Below, one piece after another: positions 34,155 to 45,572 of a DNA stretch of 64,000 bases. Both the position numbers and the translations under genes were made by a program. Under the pieces are notes generated by a model that had not been told where the DNA came from, made no database searches, and was given only the letters and a program-made list of their open reading frames with translations. The stretch spans positions 78,005,720 to 78,069,719 of the forward strand of contig OX465283.1 of the NCBI GenBank assembly GCA_949987705.1, given 5' to 3'. Source of the DNA: Thereva unica. Taxonomy: Eukaryota; Arthropoda; Insecta; Diptera; Therevidae. Every line of letters starts with the position of its first letter. The stretch's first letter is position 1.

Positions 34155-37100
34155 TAGACCAGTGCAGATAATTTTTGAGAAAAAAAAATTCTTAGCAGTA
34201 TATGGAAGCTGGGAAAATTAGGATAAATGCTACTTAAACAAGGAAAAATCGAGAGCACCGCAGCAGATGACCGGAAAGGGGGCGGGGGAGCCAAAAGGTG
34301 AGTTTTAGGGGGTTAAACGTGTTTTTTTGCGATTTCTGAGAAAAGTAGACCTCCTATGGAAAAACGTTAAATGTAAACGTGGTAGATAATTAAAAAATCT
34401 AGAGCTTTTGTTCAAACAATTTTTCGACATAACCTCAAAAAATGGAGAAAAGCGTCAAAAACCGAGTTTTTCGTTTATCATTTTTATCTTTCACAAAAAT
34501 GATTCAATTTTAATGAAATTTGAGGAAAATGTAGATTTTCATGTTTCGAAAAGGCCCAATTTTTTTCAAAGCGATTGGTTGTGTAGTTTTGTTTTTATGA
34601 CCTTAATTTAAAAAAAAGGCCCCATTTTCAATCAAAAAAGTTGGCGAACGAATTTTTGATTTTGAAAATTTTGAAGACGGGTTTTTTTTCGTTGAATCCT
34701 CTACTTTAATATGGTGTAAAAAAATGATAGTGTCACAATAGAAAAACATCGATAAAAATTCCGATTTTTCCGTAAACTTCGCTAATTCTTTACCTCTCTT
34801 TGACATAAAGCTGTAAGAGTGGCGCAAAACTGTAAATTTAATGTAATATATTATAAGGGAGCTTCATGTAACAGTTTCAGATGTGAAAAAAATTTGTTTA
34901 AACAATTATTTCACCCAAGAAAGCAAGGAAAAATTACAGTTTTAGGCCAAAAAAATATTCCTACGTATTGTGATGGCTTATACATTAAAACTTACTGGTA
35001 GAACACTCGACATTCGAGAACCATTTTCTAAGTCTATAAGTCTTCAATAACAAAATTTTTCGAGAAGAATAAAACAAAATTGAAAAATGAAACAAATTTT
35101 TTATAGTTGGAAAAAGCAATGCCAAAAACCAACTTTTATTATTTCCTAATGTCACATATTACATTTTATTGTATTAATTACACTCTACTGGCTGCTAAAT
35201 ACAATTGCCCATGAGTAAAGACTATGCCGTGTTTAAATAATAAGTGTGTTCGCGTACTCGAATGCTGTTATGTTGTAAAAGAATTATTCATACCTCATTT
35301 TTTTGGAGAGATGCTGTTGATCATGAAACTCAACACATTTTTCAATCTCTTGAGAATTTTCAATAAAGTCATCGACTTCGTGAAGGTCCTCAAGCTCATC
35401 ACAATCTTCATTATTAATAATCTCCTCCGAATCGCTGAGATCTTCTATTGGTTGATTTTCAGAATTTGAACAGTTGTTGACTCCGGTACAATTGGAACAT
35501 AAAAGGGAGCATTTTACTCCATACTTTCGACAGCCACATCTTTTACTATCACAACCAGTTTCACAGCTGCAGCAGATAGATTTAAGCAAACTTTCAGGAA
35601 TTAATTTCTTTTCGGTAAATTTAGGTGTTATTCCGTTTAAATGGGTTTTCCACCCCCAATCTGTAGCTTTCAGTTCGTTACCCAGCCAAGTCTGAATTTG
35701 AAAATAGACCCTGTAGCAGTGTTGTTCTGCTGCTCCCTCGGTTGGTGGTAGCTTTTCTAAATTGAACGAAGATCTTGCTGCAGCGGTTTGATACATTTCA
35801 AACCTTAATTCGTTTAAGGAAACATCTTTTCTTTTACACTTATACAGAGACGCTATTAGCTTCAGTCCATTTTGAGCTATTGCTTGTTTGGCTGCATTTC
35901 TCTGATAGAAAATTTCTGCCAGTTTTGATAAATTTTGGTTACCAAGCAGTAATTTTGCGATCGTTTTTTTACTTTTCCCAGTAAAACTGGATGTCGTGTC
36001 ACATCCAGAAATACAGTGTAAAAAAGCAACAAGTTTTTTTTCTTGCTCATATTTGAAGCTATTTGATGTGTAAAACGAATCTTTTGTATTACCGGTAGGT
36101 ACCCGGTTTGTGAAAATAAATAACGGAATAATTTGAATTTAATTGGTTTAAAAGAATTAGAAGATCTATATCCTGTCCAACAATTACTACGATTTTCGTT
36201 GGATCTTCAGCTACTTCAATGGCTGTATTAACAATTAGTGCATCAGCATCTTCTTCCGCTTGTTTACAAATGATTTTTTCAGACTTAAAACGTTCTGAAA
36301 GTGTTTCTATAAGTTTTTTCTTATTTTGTTCATTAGACAAAAAATTTTCTGGAGTAAATGGAATTTTTGTATGACCCCAAAACTCAAAGGCTGGAATAGT
36401 TGCTTTAGCGCTTGATGCTAGTGGTGTATTTGTAGTAGTCGTATCAGCTTCGGGATACCCATCAAAAACAACGTAACTGTTTGCTGCGTAGTGACTATGT
36501 ACGTAATGCAAATACTTATTAACGATTTCATCAATTGTATCAATTGTATATTACATTAAATTTACAGTTTTGCACCACTCTTATAGCTTTATGTCAAAGA
36601 GAGATAAAGAATTAGCGAAGTTTACGGAAAAATCGATATTTGAAAAAGGATGTTTTTGGTTTTTCGAATTTTTATCGATGTTTTTCTATTGTGACACTAT
36701 CATTTTTTTACACCATATTAAAGTAAAGGATTCAACGAAAAAAAACCCGTCTTCAAAATTTTCAAAATCAAAAATTCGTTCGCCAACTTTTTTGATTGAA
36801 AATGGGGCCTTTTTTTAAATTAAGGTCATAAAAACAAAACTACACAACCAATCGCTTTGAAAAAAATTGGGCCTTTTCGAAACATGAAAATCTACATTTT
36901 CCTCAAATTTCATTAAAATTGAATCATTTTTGTGAAAGATAAAAATGATAAACGAAAAACTCGGTTTTTGACGCTTTTCTCCATTTTTTGAGGTTATGTC
37001 GAAAAATAGTTTGAACAAAAGCTCTAGATTTTTTAATTATCTACAACGTTTACATTTAACGTTTTTCGATAGGAGGTCTACTTTTCTCAGAAATCGCAAA

Positions 37101-37284
37101 AAAAACACGTTTAACCCCCTAAAACTCACATTTTGGCTCCCCCGCCCCCTTTCCGGTCATCTGCTCCGGTGCTCTCGATTTTTCCTTGTTTAAGTAGCAT
37201 TTATCCTACATTTTCCCACCTTCCATATACTGCTAAGAATTTTTCTAGTTTTTGGCTTTTTAAAAGCGTATCTGCACTGGTCTA
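34155..37284. mobile_element. long-TIR DNA transposon with XPG-like nuclease remnant (Academ-like)
   Basis: Long inverted repeats of about 0.7 kb, 34155-~34850 and ~36546-37284, begin TAGACCAGTGCAGATA. TAG may be duplicated at both borders (34152-34154, 37285-37287). The arms even carry the same 67-codon open frame in mirror image (34408-34611 on +, 36815-37018 on -). The left arm has a ~40-bp deletion relative to the right. Between the arms, on -, lies a two-part coding remnant with XPG/FEN-type motifs. Academ transposons are known to combine an XPG nuclease with 3-4-bp duplications, which fits, but the assignment needs a search. Confidence 0.7.
35284..36511 (-). pseudogene. XPG/FEN-like nuclease of transposon, frameshifted
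   Basis: The upstream piece (36089-36511) has YVVFDGYP, then EEDADALIV and VGQDIDLLILL. These resemble the VFDG, acidic EAEA and ED-D blocks of the XPG nuclease fold. After a frame break near 36075-36095 the second piece has CISGCDTTSSFTGKSKKT, which resembles the helix-turn-helix block of FEN1/XPG (GSDY---I-GIG-K-A). LPPTEGAAEQHCYRVYF, WLGNELKATDWGW and a Cys-rich tail (CSCETGCDSKRCGCRKYG, CSLLCSNC) follow, then an acidic end at 35284. No start or helicase part is visible. I infer the DNA-processing part of a transposase-like protein. Confidence 0.6.
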
Positions 37285-37362
37285 TAGGATGCTAAGTCAG
37301 GTACAGGTATAATTGGGCTAGGCTATATGGAGGCTATATCTACTATACTAATTTCAATGAGC

Positions 37363-39370
37363 TTAAACAGATATAGCGGGAGTTTGAGGTTTCATCATTA
37401 GTATTAATTTTCTTTTATAGGACAATTTGTTAGTGGGATGGGTAAAGCATTGATTATGATCATTGAAGACCATGAAACATCTATTAATGGGCTCGTTCCT
37501 TACGTAGTCGGTGCGATGAGAATATTCCTTCAGCAGTTTCGTGTGCCTAGTACGCCGAACTACTTCATTGAGTATTATCCTATCCGACAAAAACTTCACC
37601 TTGAGATCGTTTAGAATATCCAAGGTCAGGCAAGAGATGAGTATTTTTCTCCTGCATGACAGCGGTAAAAGATCCAAAACTTTGAGCCTATCCGTATAGT
37701 GTGGAAGACTTTGATAATCAGCGGGGCTATATAGATTTCTTAGTGCGAACAGGATAAATTGTTTTTGAATGGATTCAATCCTGTTGCTACTGGCGTGAAA
37801 TATGGGATCCCAGACAGGGCAGGCGTATTCCAGGATTAGGCGGACCAGTGAGCAGAAAAGAGTTTTTGTGACCCAGATGTTATCAAATTCCTTAGCCCTT
37901 CTTTTTATAAAACCCGTTTTTTCCGAGAGAAGGTTGTTGCATGGCATTTGCGTGTTAAGTTTCACCTTATTGGTGTTGCACCAGTCTTGCAATGCATTAA
38001 GTTTCGTCTGAAGGAATGATACATCGGTGTCGGACCTTATCTACATACATACATCTATATCTATAAAAATCTCGTGTCACAGTGTTTGTTACCGAACTCC
38101 TCCGAAACGGGTTGACCGATTTGTATGAATTTTTTTGTGTATATTTGGTAAGTCTGAGAATAGGTCGTAGGCTATTTTTTATACCTTTAACCAAAAAAAC
38201 AGCTGAAAAATCCAAAAGAAAATGGTAATTTTAGGAATTTTCACTTCATTTTAGTTTCAATAGCTTCATGGCCTATCAATTGTTTGACAGCTTCGTAAAT
38301 GTAAATTTGTCATTAAATTGAATCATTACATTTAATGAAAATTTCAAATTTACGCAGTTGTCAAACCATAGGTAGGCCATGACGCTATTGAAACTAAACT
38401 GAAATGCAATAAGCAATATAGTATACTCAATATACGTTAGATCCATGGCGGCCGTTTCAAGAGGCCGGATTACCATTTTGTTCACAACCACCTTGACATG
38501 GGTATCAAATGAAAGGGTATGATAAGGAGAATACAATAAGCAATGTAGTATACTCAATATACCGATCTATGACGACCGTCGCAAGACCCATGTTCTTTGA
38601 GGAGCTTCATCTGTGTAAAATTGATATCTCGAAAAATACAAAGTCAGTGGATGGTTTTTATTGTTTACTATTGGCTTATGGGTGCAGCGAGTCGTACCGG
38701 GTCCCAGCTAGTAACGCTATATATTTTCAGGTCGTCTGCATAAAAGAGATGTGGTATATTATTTAATTTGTGAGACAGATCGGAGATAACGATGTTAAAC
38801 AAGAGCGGACCAAGATGACTTCCCTGGGGGGACACTGGAAGTAACTTCGATTTCTTGGGATAAGAATCCTTGAAATCTGTCGACCTGAGTTCTACCGCTA
38901 AGATATGATTTTATCCATTCCAGGGCACGGCCGGTAATTCCAAATTTGAATAACTTAGTAATCAAAATATGGTGATCCACACGATCAAAGGCCTTGCTAA
39001 AGTCCGTGTAGATAGCATCAATTTGATGGCCCTTCTCCATACCACATAGAAGTTCAGAGATAAGAATAAGATATGGAGTGGTCGAACGCCCCCTTCTGAA
39101 ACCGTGTTGTTGCTCGTAAATGTTAGAATCTATAAGTGGTGCGGATAGGATGGCAATACCCCTATAATTATCCACTAATTGCTTGTCGCATGATTTATGG
39201 ATTGGTGTTAAATAGGGTTTCTTCCAGAATTTAGGAAAACTTCCCAACGATAGTGATTTGTTAAAAATAAGACGAAGAGGAAATACTAATTCATTTAAAC
39301 AGCGCTGCAGGAAGCTTGCAGGCAGATTGTCGGGACCGGGACCTTTATCAATATCAAGATTGTCTACCTA
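37363..39370 (-). pseudogene. jockey-like LINE reverse transcriptase, interrupted by a Helitron
   Basis: On -, the frame at 38795-39247 carries LTPIHKSCDK, DNYRGIAIL, QQHGFRRGRSTTPYL and DFSKAFDRVDH. It loses frame at a VPPGK segment where a GVPQGS-type motif is expected, and in another frame reaches LFYADDLKIY near 38720. The Helitron at 38054-38711 interrupts it there. The frame resumes with DTDVSFLQ, LQDWCNTNKVKLN and the C-terminal part at 37363-37992 (FIKRRAKEF, LEYACPVWDP, NRIESIQKQFILFALR). Motif order and the IESIQKQF block place it in the jockey group of APE-type LINEs. The endonuclease part was not found. Confidence 0.75.
38054..38711 (+). mobile_element. non-autonomous Helitron
   Basis: It begins TCTATATCTATAAAAATCTC and ends CCGGGTCCCAGCTAG, followed by T, with A before the start. 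This is the A|TC...CTAG|T pattern of Helitrons, which insert between A and T without a duplication. GTGTTTGTTACCGAACTCCTCCGAAACGGGTTGACCGA near the 5' end is typical of insect Helitron families. The 658-bp copy has no Rep/helicase. The interior repeats a GCAATATAGTATACTCAATATA...TCCATGGCGGCCG block imperfectly. It splits a LINE reading frame just after YADD. Confidence 0.8.
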
Positions 39371-40339
39371 GTATCAAATCAGAGATGAACATGGCACATA
39401 TTTTGTAACAGTTCAAAGACTGGAAACCAGTTCGTCATATGATTTTATGATGAATTGCCAAATAGCAGTTTAACTCAAAGGAAGAATAGGTTCGTTATAG
39501 GCGAGGGCTCTGTAAGCGATACTCATAAACCTAGGGTTTGAACTTTTGGATGTTGTAGAACTTTGGAAATACCTATTGTGGAAGGTAGTTACCTCTGGCG
39601 TAACGGGGAAGGAGTATAGAAGGGCAAGAGCGCCATATTAACCCCTATTAATAGTAATACTATGGGGTTTCTGGCGCAGTGACGTCATCGATTGCAGCCT
39701 TGGGTGTGGATGTGGTCTTGGAACTTTGCTGAGGCTTGGGTGAGCTTAGGGGAATAGGTTGAACTTCCATCTGCCTCGGATGAGCTTTAATGCTGGATGA
39801 GATTTTGAACTTGCTGCGCCTTGGCTGAACTTGGCTGAAACTTCGCTATTTGTGTGAGTCTTGGGTGATTGAATCTACAATTTTGAACTTCGCTGTGCTT
39901 TGAGTGGGATCTTGCTAAGCCAAGTTCCGATGTATTAATTTGAGTTTTGGTTTAAGTCTCAACCTTTGCAATATGATTGTAGTTGTTTCCAAGTCATAAG
40001 CGATTTTTTTGTTTAAGAAAATTAAATAAAAGAGTTTTTGTTGTATAAGTTTTATTTATGTACTAATATTTTGTACAAATTTTAAGGATTTTCAACAAGT
40101 GTGGCCCACCCAAATGGTATCGCGGGCCGCTTTGAAAATGTATTATGATCTCGCAGGGCGATGTGATTCAAATTTAATTTAATATAATTTAAGGATCGAG
40201 TTCCAAAGCTGTGCTGCGAAAACAAAGAAAGAACCAGGACCAATGAATGTTCGGAAACGCGGAATTATTAAATTATTATTTCTGAGGAAAGTGCAAAAGT
40301 TGCGGTTCGCACTCCTATAGGTTACCGTGAAACCGTCAC
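39371..40339. other. spacer with GAGCTT/CTTGGCTGA-rich stretch
   Basis: No gene is seen. Bases 39690-39960 repeat loosely related GCTTGGGTGA and TTGGCTGAACTT-like words, suggesting decayed tandem repetition. Confidence 0.35.
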
Positions 40340-40342
40340 TTA

Positions 40343-40726
40343 AGGCTCGACTACATTGAGCGACTTTACAAGCTACTAGGTGACGATCTTAGAAGCCGGC
40401 GAGTCAGCTAGTGCGATAGTGACGATGACTGACACTCAAAACTTTCCACTCGTTCAGTAGTCAACTAGCTGATGCGAACTAATTCCGTCATTTTGTGGTC
40501 AATATAACCAAATATTAAAATACTCGCAATGCTAGTGAACTGCAACTATGATCACAAACAGCTAGTTTGCTAGCTAACAAGCCCACACGCCAATAGTAAC
40601 AAGTAAAGTAACCAGGCTTTCAACTATCTCGGCAGATAATTTACAATCTGCTAGTTTAGTAGTTTATTATCAGCTAATGAATTTCCTAGCTAGTAGCTTG
40701 TAAACTCGCTCAATGTAATCGAACTT
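40343..40726. mobile_element. PIF/Harbinger-type MITE
   Basis: A 384-bp element with inverted ends AGGCTCGACTACATTGAGCG and CGCTCAATGTAATCGAACTT, with further pairing through TTTACAAGCTACTAG. The 3-bp sequence TTA flanks both ends (40340-40342, 40727-40729). TTA duplication and AGGC-type ends fit PIF/Harbinger. Repeated GCTAGT/ACTAGC words fill the interior. No coding capacity. Confidence 0.75.
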
Positions 40727-41127
40727 TTAGAGAGCACCCCAAAATGGAGTTCGAGTGGGGTAAAATGTGGTCAAAACGGCGTATACAGTCGTTGAACCCT
40801 ACTTCAACTTTATGGACGCATGAGGAATCGAAGAGGGATAGCTGGAAAGGTTGTGTATTAGAAGAGGTAGTAGTAAGTCTTTAAGCAAATTCATACGCAC
40901 AGACCTTTTCAGCAAACCGCAATGATAACGAAGTTTAGACAGGAGTCCGTATGTTTTACTAACAATGGAACTAATGTGATTGCAGCTTTATTAACGCCAA
41001 CAAAAACAACCGAAGTTAACGCGATAGCATAAATGTCAGCAATAGCAGACGCGATAGCAGAAATGAGAGTAGTATAGTGAGAAAAATAAAAATACATGGG
41101 AGCTTGAAGGATTTCTTTGCAGCAAAT

Positions 41128-41487
41128 TTATTGTTGACCATTATGATACATGACGCAAATCTGCTGAGTCTGCTGATCGTATCTTTGTCTAATTGTCTCG
41201 TTTCGAAGACGATCGCGTAGTGAGCCACCGAGGATCTGCCTCAGGCATCGCATTTGGAAGACCTCGAGCTTCTTGTCGTCCGGTTTGAGCAGTGTCCACG
41301 TTTCAGATCCATAAAGAAGAATCGGAAGGATCAACGTTCGGTAAAGGCATACTTTTGTTTTGATGGAAATATTAGTTCGAGGGTCAAGGAGGAGGGGGAA
41401 TCTTTCCCCAGAGCTTGGGAATGAAGTCTCCTTCCGGATACCGCTGATCACTGCAGGGTATAGGAAGCGGAGGTTCTTGCCATACAT
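41128..41487 (-). pseudogene. LINE reverse transcriptase C-terminal relic
   Basis: The 119-codon frame includes RTNISIKTKVCLYRTLILPILLYGSETWTLL cut here as TLILPILLYGSETWTLL, then KKLEVFQMRCLRQILGGSLRD and NETIRQRY. LYGSETW and the MRCLRxILG block are typical of the C-terminal part of RTE/CR1/I-type LINE reverse transcriptases. Upstream RT motifs are missing, so only the 3' end survives. It is a different family from the RTE-like copies, which have LYGCETWKVTQF. Confidence 0.65.
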
Positions 41488-41499
41488 GAAGCTGTTCTT

Positions 41500-41945
41500 C
41501 TAATTAAGCAGCGATAGAAATCGGACTGTCTACATCTTCTCAGATATCCAGGAGGCTATGAAAGCCCTGCGCTCTTGCCCAAACAGCTCTAGAACTACCT
41601 CTGAATATCGCAGATCTCTTAACGAGTTGACTCAATGGTTCCGGATCCTTCTCGTATGGGTGCCCGGTCACCGAAATATAGAGAAAAATTGTAAAGCTGA
41701 TGATGAACTGCCTAGGAATGTCACTCCACAACTCTCCTACCAGGAAAGGAAAAAGTTGGTATGCATTGGGGGCTACTTTTAAACTCCGATGCAAACAGCA
41801 CACAATGCAACAAGCTAAGAAGCATTTGAGGGGTCTTAATAAATAAGTTCTTTCGATCAAGGAAGATGTCTTGCCCACCGGAACCTGCCGAACTTTATGT
41901 CTGGTATCGCCCAAAGTCTAGTAATAACAAGTCTTTCATCTTCAT
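41500..41945 (+). pseudogene. LINE RNase H-domain relic
   Basis: On +, SDIQEAMKALRSC, TSEYRRSLNEL and LVWVPGHRNIEKNCKAD match the SDSQAALKAL, -RSLN-L and WVPGH-GIEGNEKAD blocks of the RNase H domain at the end of R1/LOA/I-type LINE ORF2. Downstream, altered frames continue with a Cys/His-poor remnant. It lies head to head with the reverse transcriptase relic on the other strand. Confidence 0.6.
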
Positions 41946-43142
41946 ACAAAAATTTCCGACCGTTGATTGTGTGCGTGCATATATGAACATCACTGCTGAG
42001 CAAAACTCAACGCATACTTTGTGAACTCGGCCAGACAAAGCCAGATTCTCTCTTTATGGTAAAGTATACAGAACAGAAAAGGAAAGAAAATTGAATCAGC
42101 TGTTTTCTTTCATAAATCAAAACAAACGAGCAAATATGCACCAATACATCCCCATATAAACTCATAAAATTTTCCGACTTATGGTTGTATTCCAGCGCGT
42201 ATAAAAATGTTGCATTCTCTCTCTGATAGCCTGACATCGTCATTTGAAAAACTTGTGCATGCAGCTGTTCGCCTTTCACTCATTAACCATATGAAGATGA
42301 AAGACTTGTTAATTTCTAGACTTTGGTATCGCCTGCACGTCGTTGTATAATCTCTGGAATCGTCCTCCCTCCCATAAGGGGCCAAAATTCTCCGAAATAC
42401 TCGAACAACGCTAAGGGTTTGAAGTGTACAGTGCTTTTCGCTCGGATGCATGAATATGAACACCGATAAAATCATCGTCTTGTGTAGCAGCAGTTTTTTT
42501 ATGAAAAAACCAAGCTTAGGAATTTGGTCATGGTGTAATGTCTAGTAGTGAGCTTAGTTGGAAGGATAGAAGAGAATAGGAATGGTCAGTGTTGGAGCAG
42601 ATGGCGAAGAGCCTTAGGCTTGAACTCTTGGATGTTCGGTGAAAACAGAATGTGAATTGCTCTATTTATAAACGAACTTTTAGACGATAGGGTGCACGAA
42701 CAGTAGGGTTGAAGAGTGTGAGGGTGAGCCAAGCGGACTAGTTTTGTGTTGCGGGAAAAAGATTGCAGTGCAGGCAGGAGGGCAATAGTTTCACTGGAAC
42801 AGTCACTAATAGCTATAAAACTTGGACCAGGCTGCTACATTCTTACGATGGCTCAAAGAGTCAATGAAGGCGCAGAAGATATCAAGGAAAGCCCCTTTGT
42901 CCTGTCGACACTTTTTTTTCATATAGAGTGAAATGGCGAACAGCAGCTCTAGTCAGAAGATAGTGAAGAGAGAGAGAAGTAAAGGAAGGAACTGCCAGAA
43001 CCAGCCGTGATATTTTATTGCACCTACTCCCAACAACTCGCAGGAGTGTTATGCCTCCTGAAACAAGTTGAATCTCATCAACCAATCGATGACATGCGCT
43101 TGAAAGAGCGGGGAAGAGCTAGTGAAGGCTATGATAAAGTGG
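41946..43142. other. unassigned DNA with a dispersed repeat
   Basis: Bases 42985-43080 (ACTGCCAG, CACCTACTCCCAAC, GGAGTGTTATGCCTCCTGAAAC) recur with changes at 60075-60215. No conserved gene is seen; short frames at 42179-42475 and 42746-42931 have no motifs. Confidence 0.4.
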
Positions 43143-43749
43143 GTTTCCATGACAGCTTGAAGCTTACTTGAAGCGTACTTCAAGTAAACGCAAGCAGCTC
43201 GACTGGAGTCGATCAAAAAGATTTTTGTAATCGGCTCGAGTGTTTGTCATGTAAACCGAGCTTGAAAGCTTGAGTGCTCGAAATTGCGAAAGTTAGGCCT
43301 GTAAATGTGTCTAAAGGTAATGTGTGGGAATATGAGGAGACAAAAATATTAATGAAGAAAAAAAAGCATGATAAAAGGAAGAAATGAGTTTGGCCGTAGA
43401 CAGCAAAGTGAACGGACGTGTGCTGGTCCGGTCCGTCAAACACGCCTCGTTGAAAATAAAATAAAATCGAAAAAAAAAATTTTTTTCTTTGTGAAGTGAA
43501 AAAAATCAAAGCCCACTAAAAAAACAACTACAACAAAACAAAAGTGGAAAAAAATACGCGCGGCAGTGTGAAGCGAAGGCCTCATCACCCTTTCTACAGA
43601 CAAGCGACCGACGAACAGCACAAGTAAGTTCCCTTTGCTTCCTACCCTCACTCGATTCTCGGACCTGCAAGTGTCGCACCCAAAATCTGTCGGTCGACGA
43701 AATTTGCCTCGTTTCAAAAGGCATAACACTTTAACGCAGGCAAATTTCG

Positions 43750-44604
43750 TTGACTCTGATGGTTGCGGCAGATGTAATTCCGGGAAATATCTCTAAGAAT
43801 GTGGCAATTGAACCCGCGCAACCGAAGTCCCGTTACAAGTCAAGCTTTGTTATTGACCTCTGTAACATTCGTGGACTTCATGCGAACTTCTCTTTTGTTG
43901 AGTGCCACTTATTAAACTTTAAACCCCCAATCCTCGCACTTAGTGAAACCCAAATATCACCCGATAATGACTTAAGTCAATATCAGATATCGGGGTACAC
44001 TTTAGTGCATAACCTCTCTCCCCATAGGGGCATCGCCATCTACGTTAGGGATGACGTGGCTCATTATAAAATATGCCAAAGCACTTCTTCAGATTTTAAC
44101 TCACTTTGGATTAAAATCATCATCCGAAACCACGTCATATTCTTTTGCTTCCTATACAGAAGCCCTAACATAAGTAACGAAGCCTCCACTTCATCGTTTG
44201 ACACTATTTCCGAACAAATCTCGGGATTTTTATCGTCCAATCCTGAGTGTGAAATCATCGTTGCGGGTGATTTCAATGTTCACAATGTAAACTGGCTGAC
44301 TTACTCAAATGGCACCAGTGTTTCTGGCAAGGACGTCGAGCTCTTTGCAGACATCAATAACTTGCACCAAATTGTGGATCTTCCCACAAGAGTCCCTGAT
44401 GTTGCTGATCAAGGAAGATATCTCCTTGATCTTTTCCTTACTTCTCATCCAGCACGATATACCGTCACAGTTGATTCACCTCTCGGCAATTCGGACCACT
44501 GCTTAGTTAGCGCTAGCTTCCCATTCAAATTTCCCACCCCTCCCAAACCAGTCAGAAGAACTGTAATGGCATTATGGGAAGGCCAATTGGCTGGGGCTTA
44601 CTAA
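43750..44604 (+). pseudogene. APE endonuclease domain of LINE copy A
   Basis: The 284-codon frame contains LCNIRGLHANF, LALSETQIS, GIAIYVRDD, FFCFLYRSPN, VAGDFNVHNVNW and NSDHCLVSASF. These are the ordered motifs of APE-type endonucleases, including the catalytic SDH at the end. It should continue into reverse transcriptase, but comparison with copy B (49130 on) shows about one base missing near 44590. The frame therefore ends at 44602-44604. The upstream start ATG is uncertain because no ORF1 stop is visible nearby. Confidence 0.8.
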
Positions 44605-45572
44605 TTTTTTCCAATCTACTGACTGGAACCAGTGTTTCCGTAATAAAAACGTCAACTCTGCCGCTATCCGTATCACTAGAATCATACAGGCAGGAATGCA
44701 TTTGTTTATTCCTCATTCTACCAAATCTGTGAAGCCTAGGCCCAACAGATGGTTTAATCAGGAGTGTATGAATGCAATCAGAAATAAAGAAGCCGCCTTT
44801 CGAGCCTACAAGAGCTTCCCGAGTGAATCGCTCCGTGCAGAGTATATAAAATTAAGAAATTCCTGTAAAGTCACCATCAGGAATGTCAAAAATTCATTTG
44901 ACAGCAAGTTGAGAAGTAAACTTAATGCAACCTCTGGTAGCAAAAACTTCTGGTCCTTGGTAAGTTCCATAAAGAAGAATTTCACCACCTCCACAACTCC
45001 TTCATTCATCCACGATGAAAAGGTGATAACAGACAGAAAATCCAAGGCCGATTTATTAGCATCTCTGTTTGCTTCAAATTCTTCTCTACCCCAAAATGAT
45101 ACGCTACCCCCGGTCCTCGAGCACAGCGCTCATTTAATGGACAGGGTTTTCTTCAGGACTCGCGAGGTGTACAGGTGCCTCAAGGAGCTCGATGTCAACA
45201 AATCCACTGGACCCGATAATATACCCCCTATCGTCTTAAAACAATGCGCCTCACCTTTGGCTAAACCTCTGCGCAAACTTTTTGCCCTATCATACTCTTC
45301 CGGAGTTTACCCAGACTCTTGGAAACTTGCTCATGTGCAGCCAATACCGAAAAAAGGTAACTCCAGCCTTCCCTCCAACTACCGCCCAATAGCAATCACT
45401 TCTATCCTCTCCAAAACCATGGAGACGATAATTAACAAAAAGCTAATGGGATACCTAGAATCCAACCAACTTATAAACGACAAACAATACGGCTTCCGAC
45501 AAAAAAGATCCACTGGTGATCTTTTAGTCTGCCTTACAGAACACCTCAACCGAAGTTTGCATGGATCTGGTG

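Noticed and set aside
34408..34611. 67-codon frame duplicated at 36815-37018 as a conserved gene
   Set aside because: It lies in the long inverted repeats; identity is due to the TIR structure.
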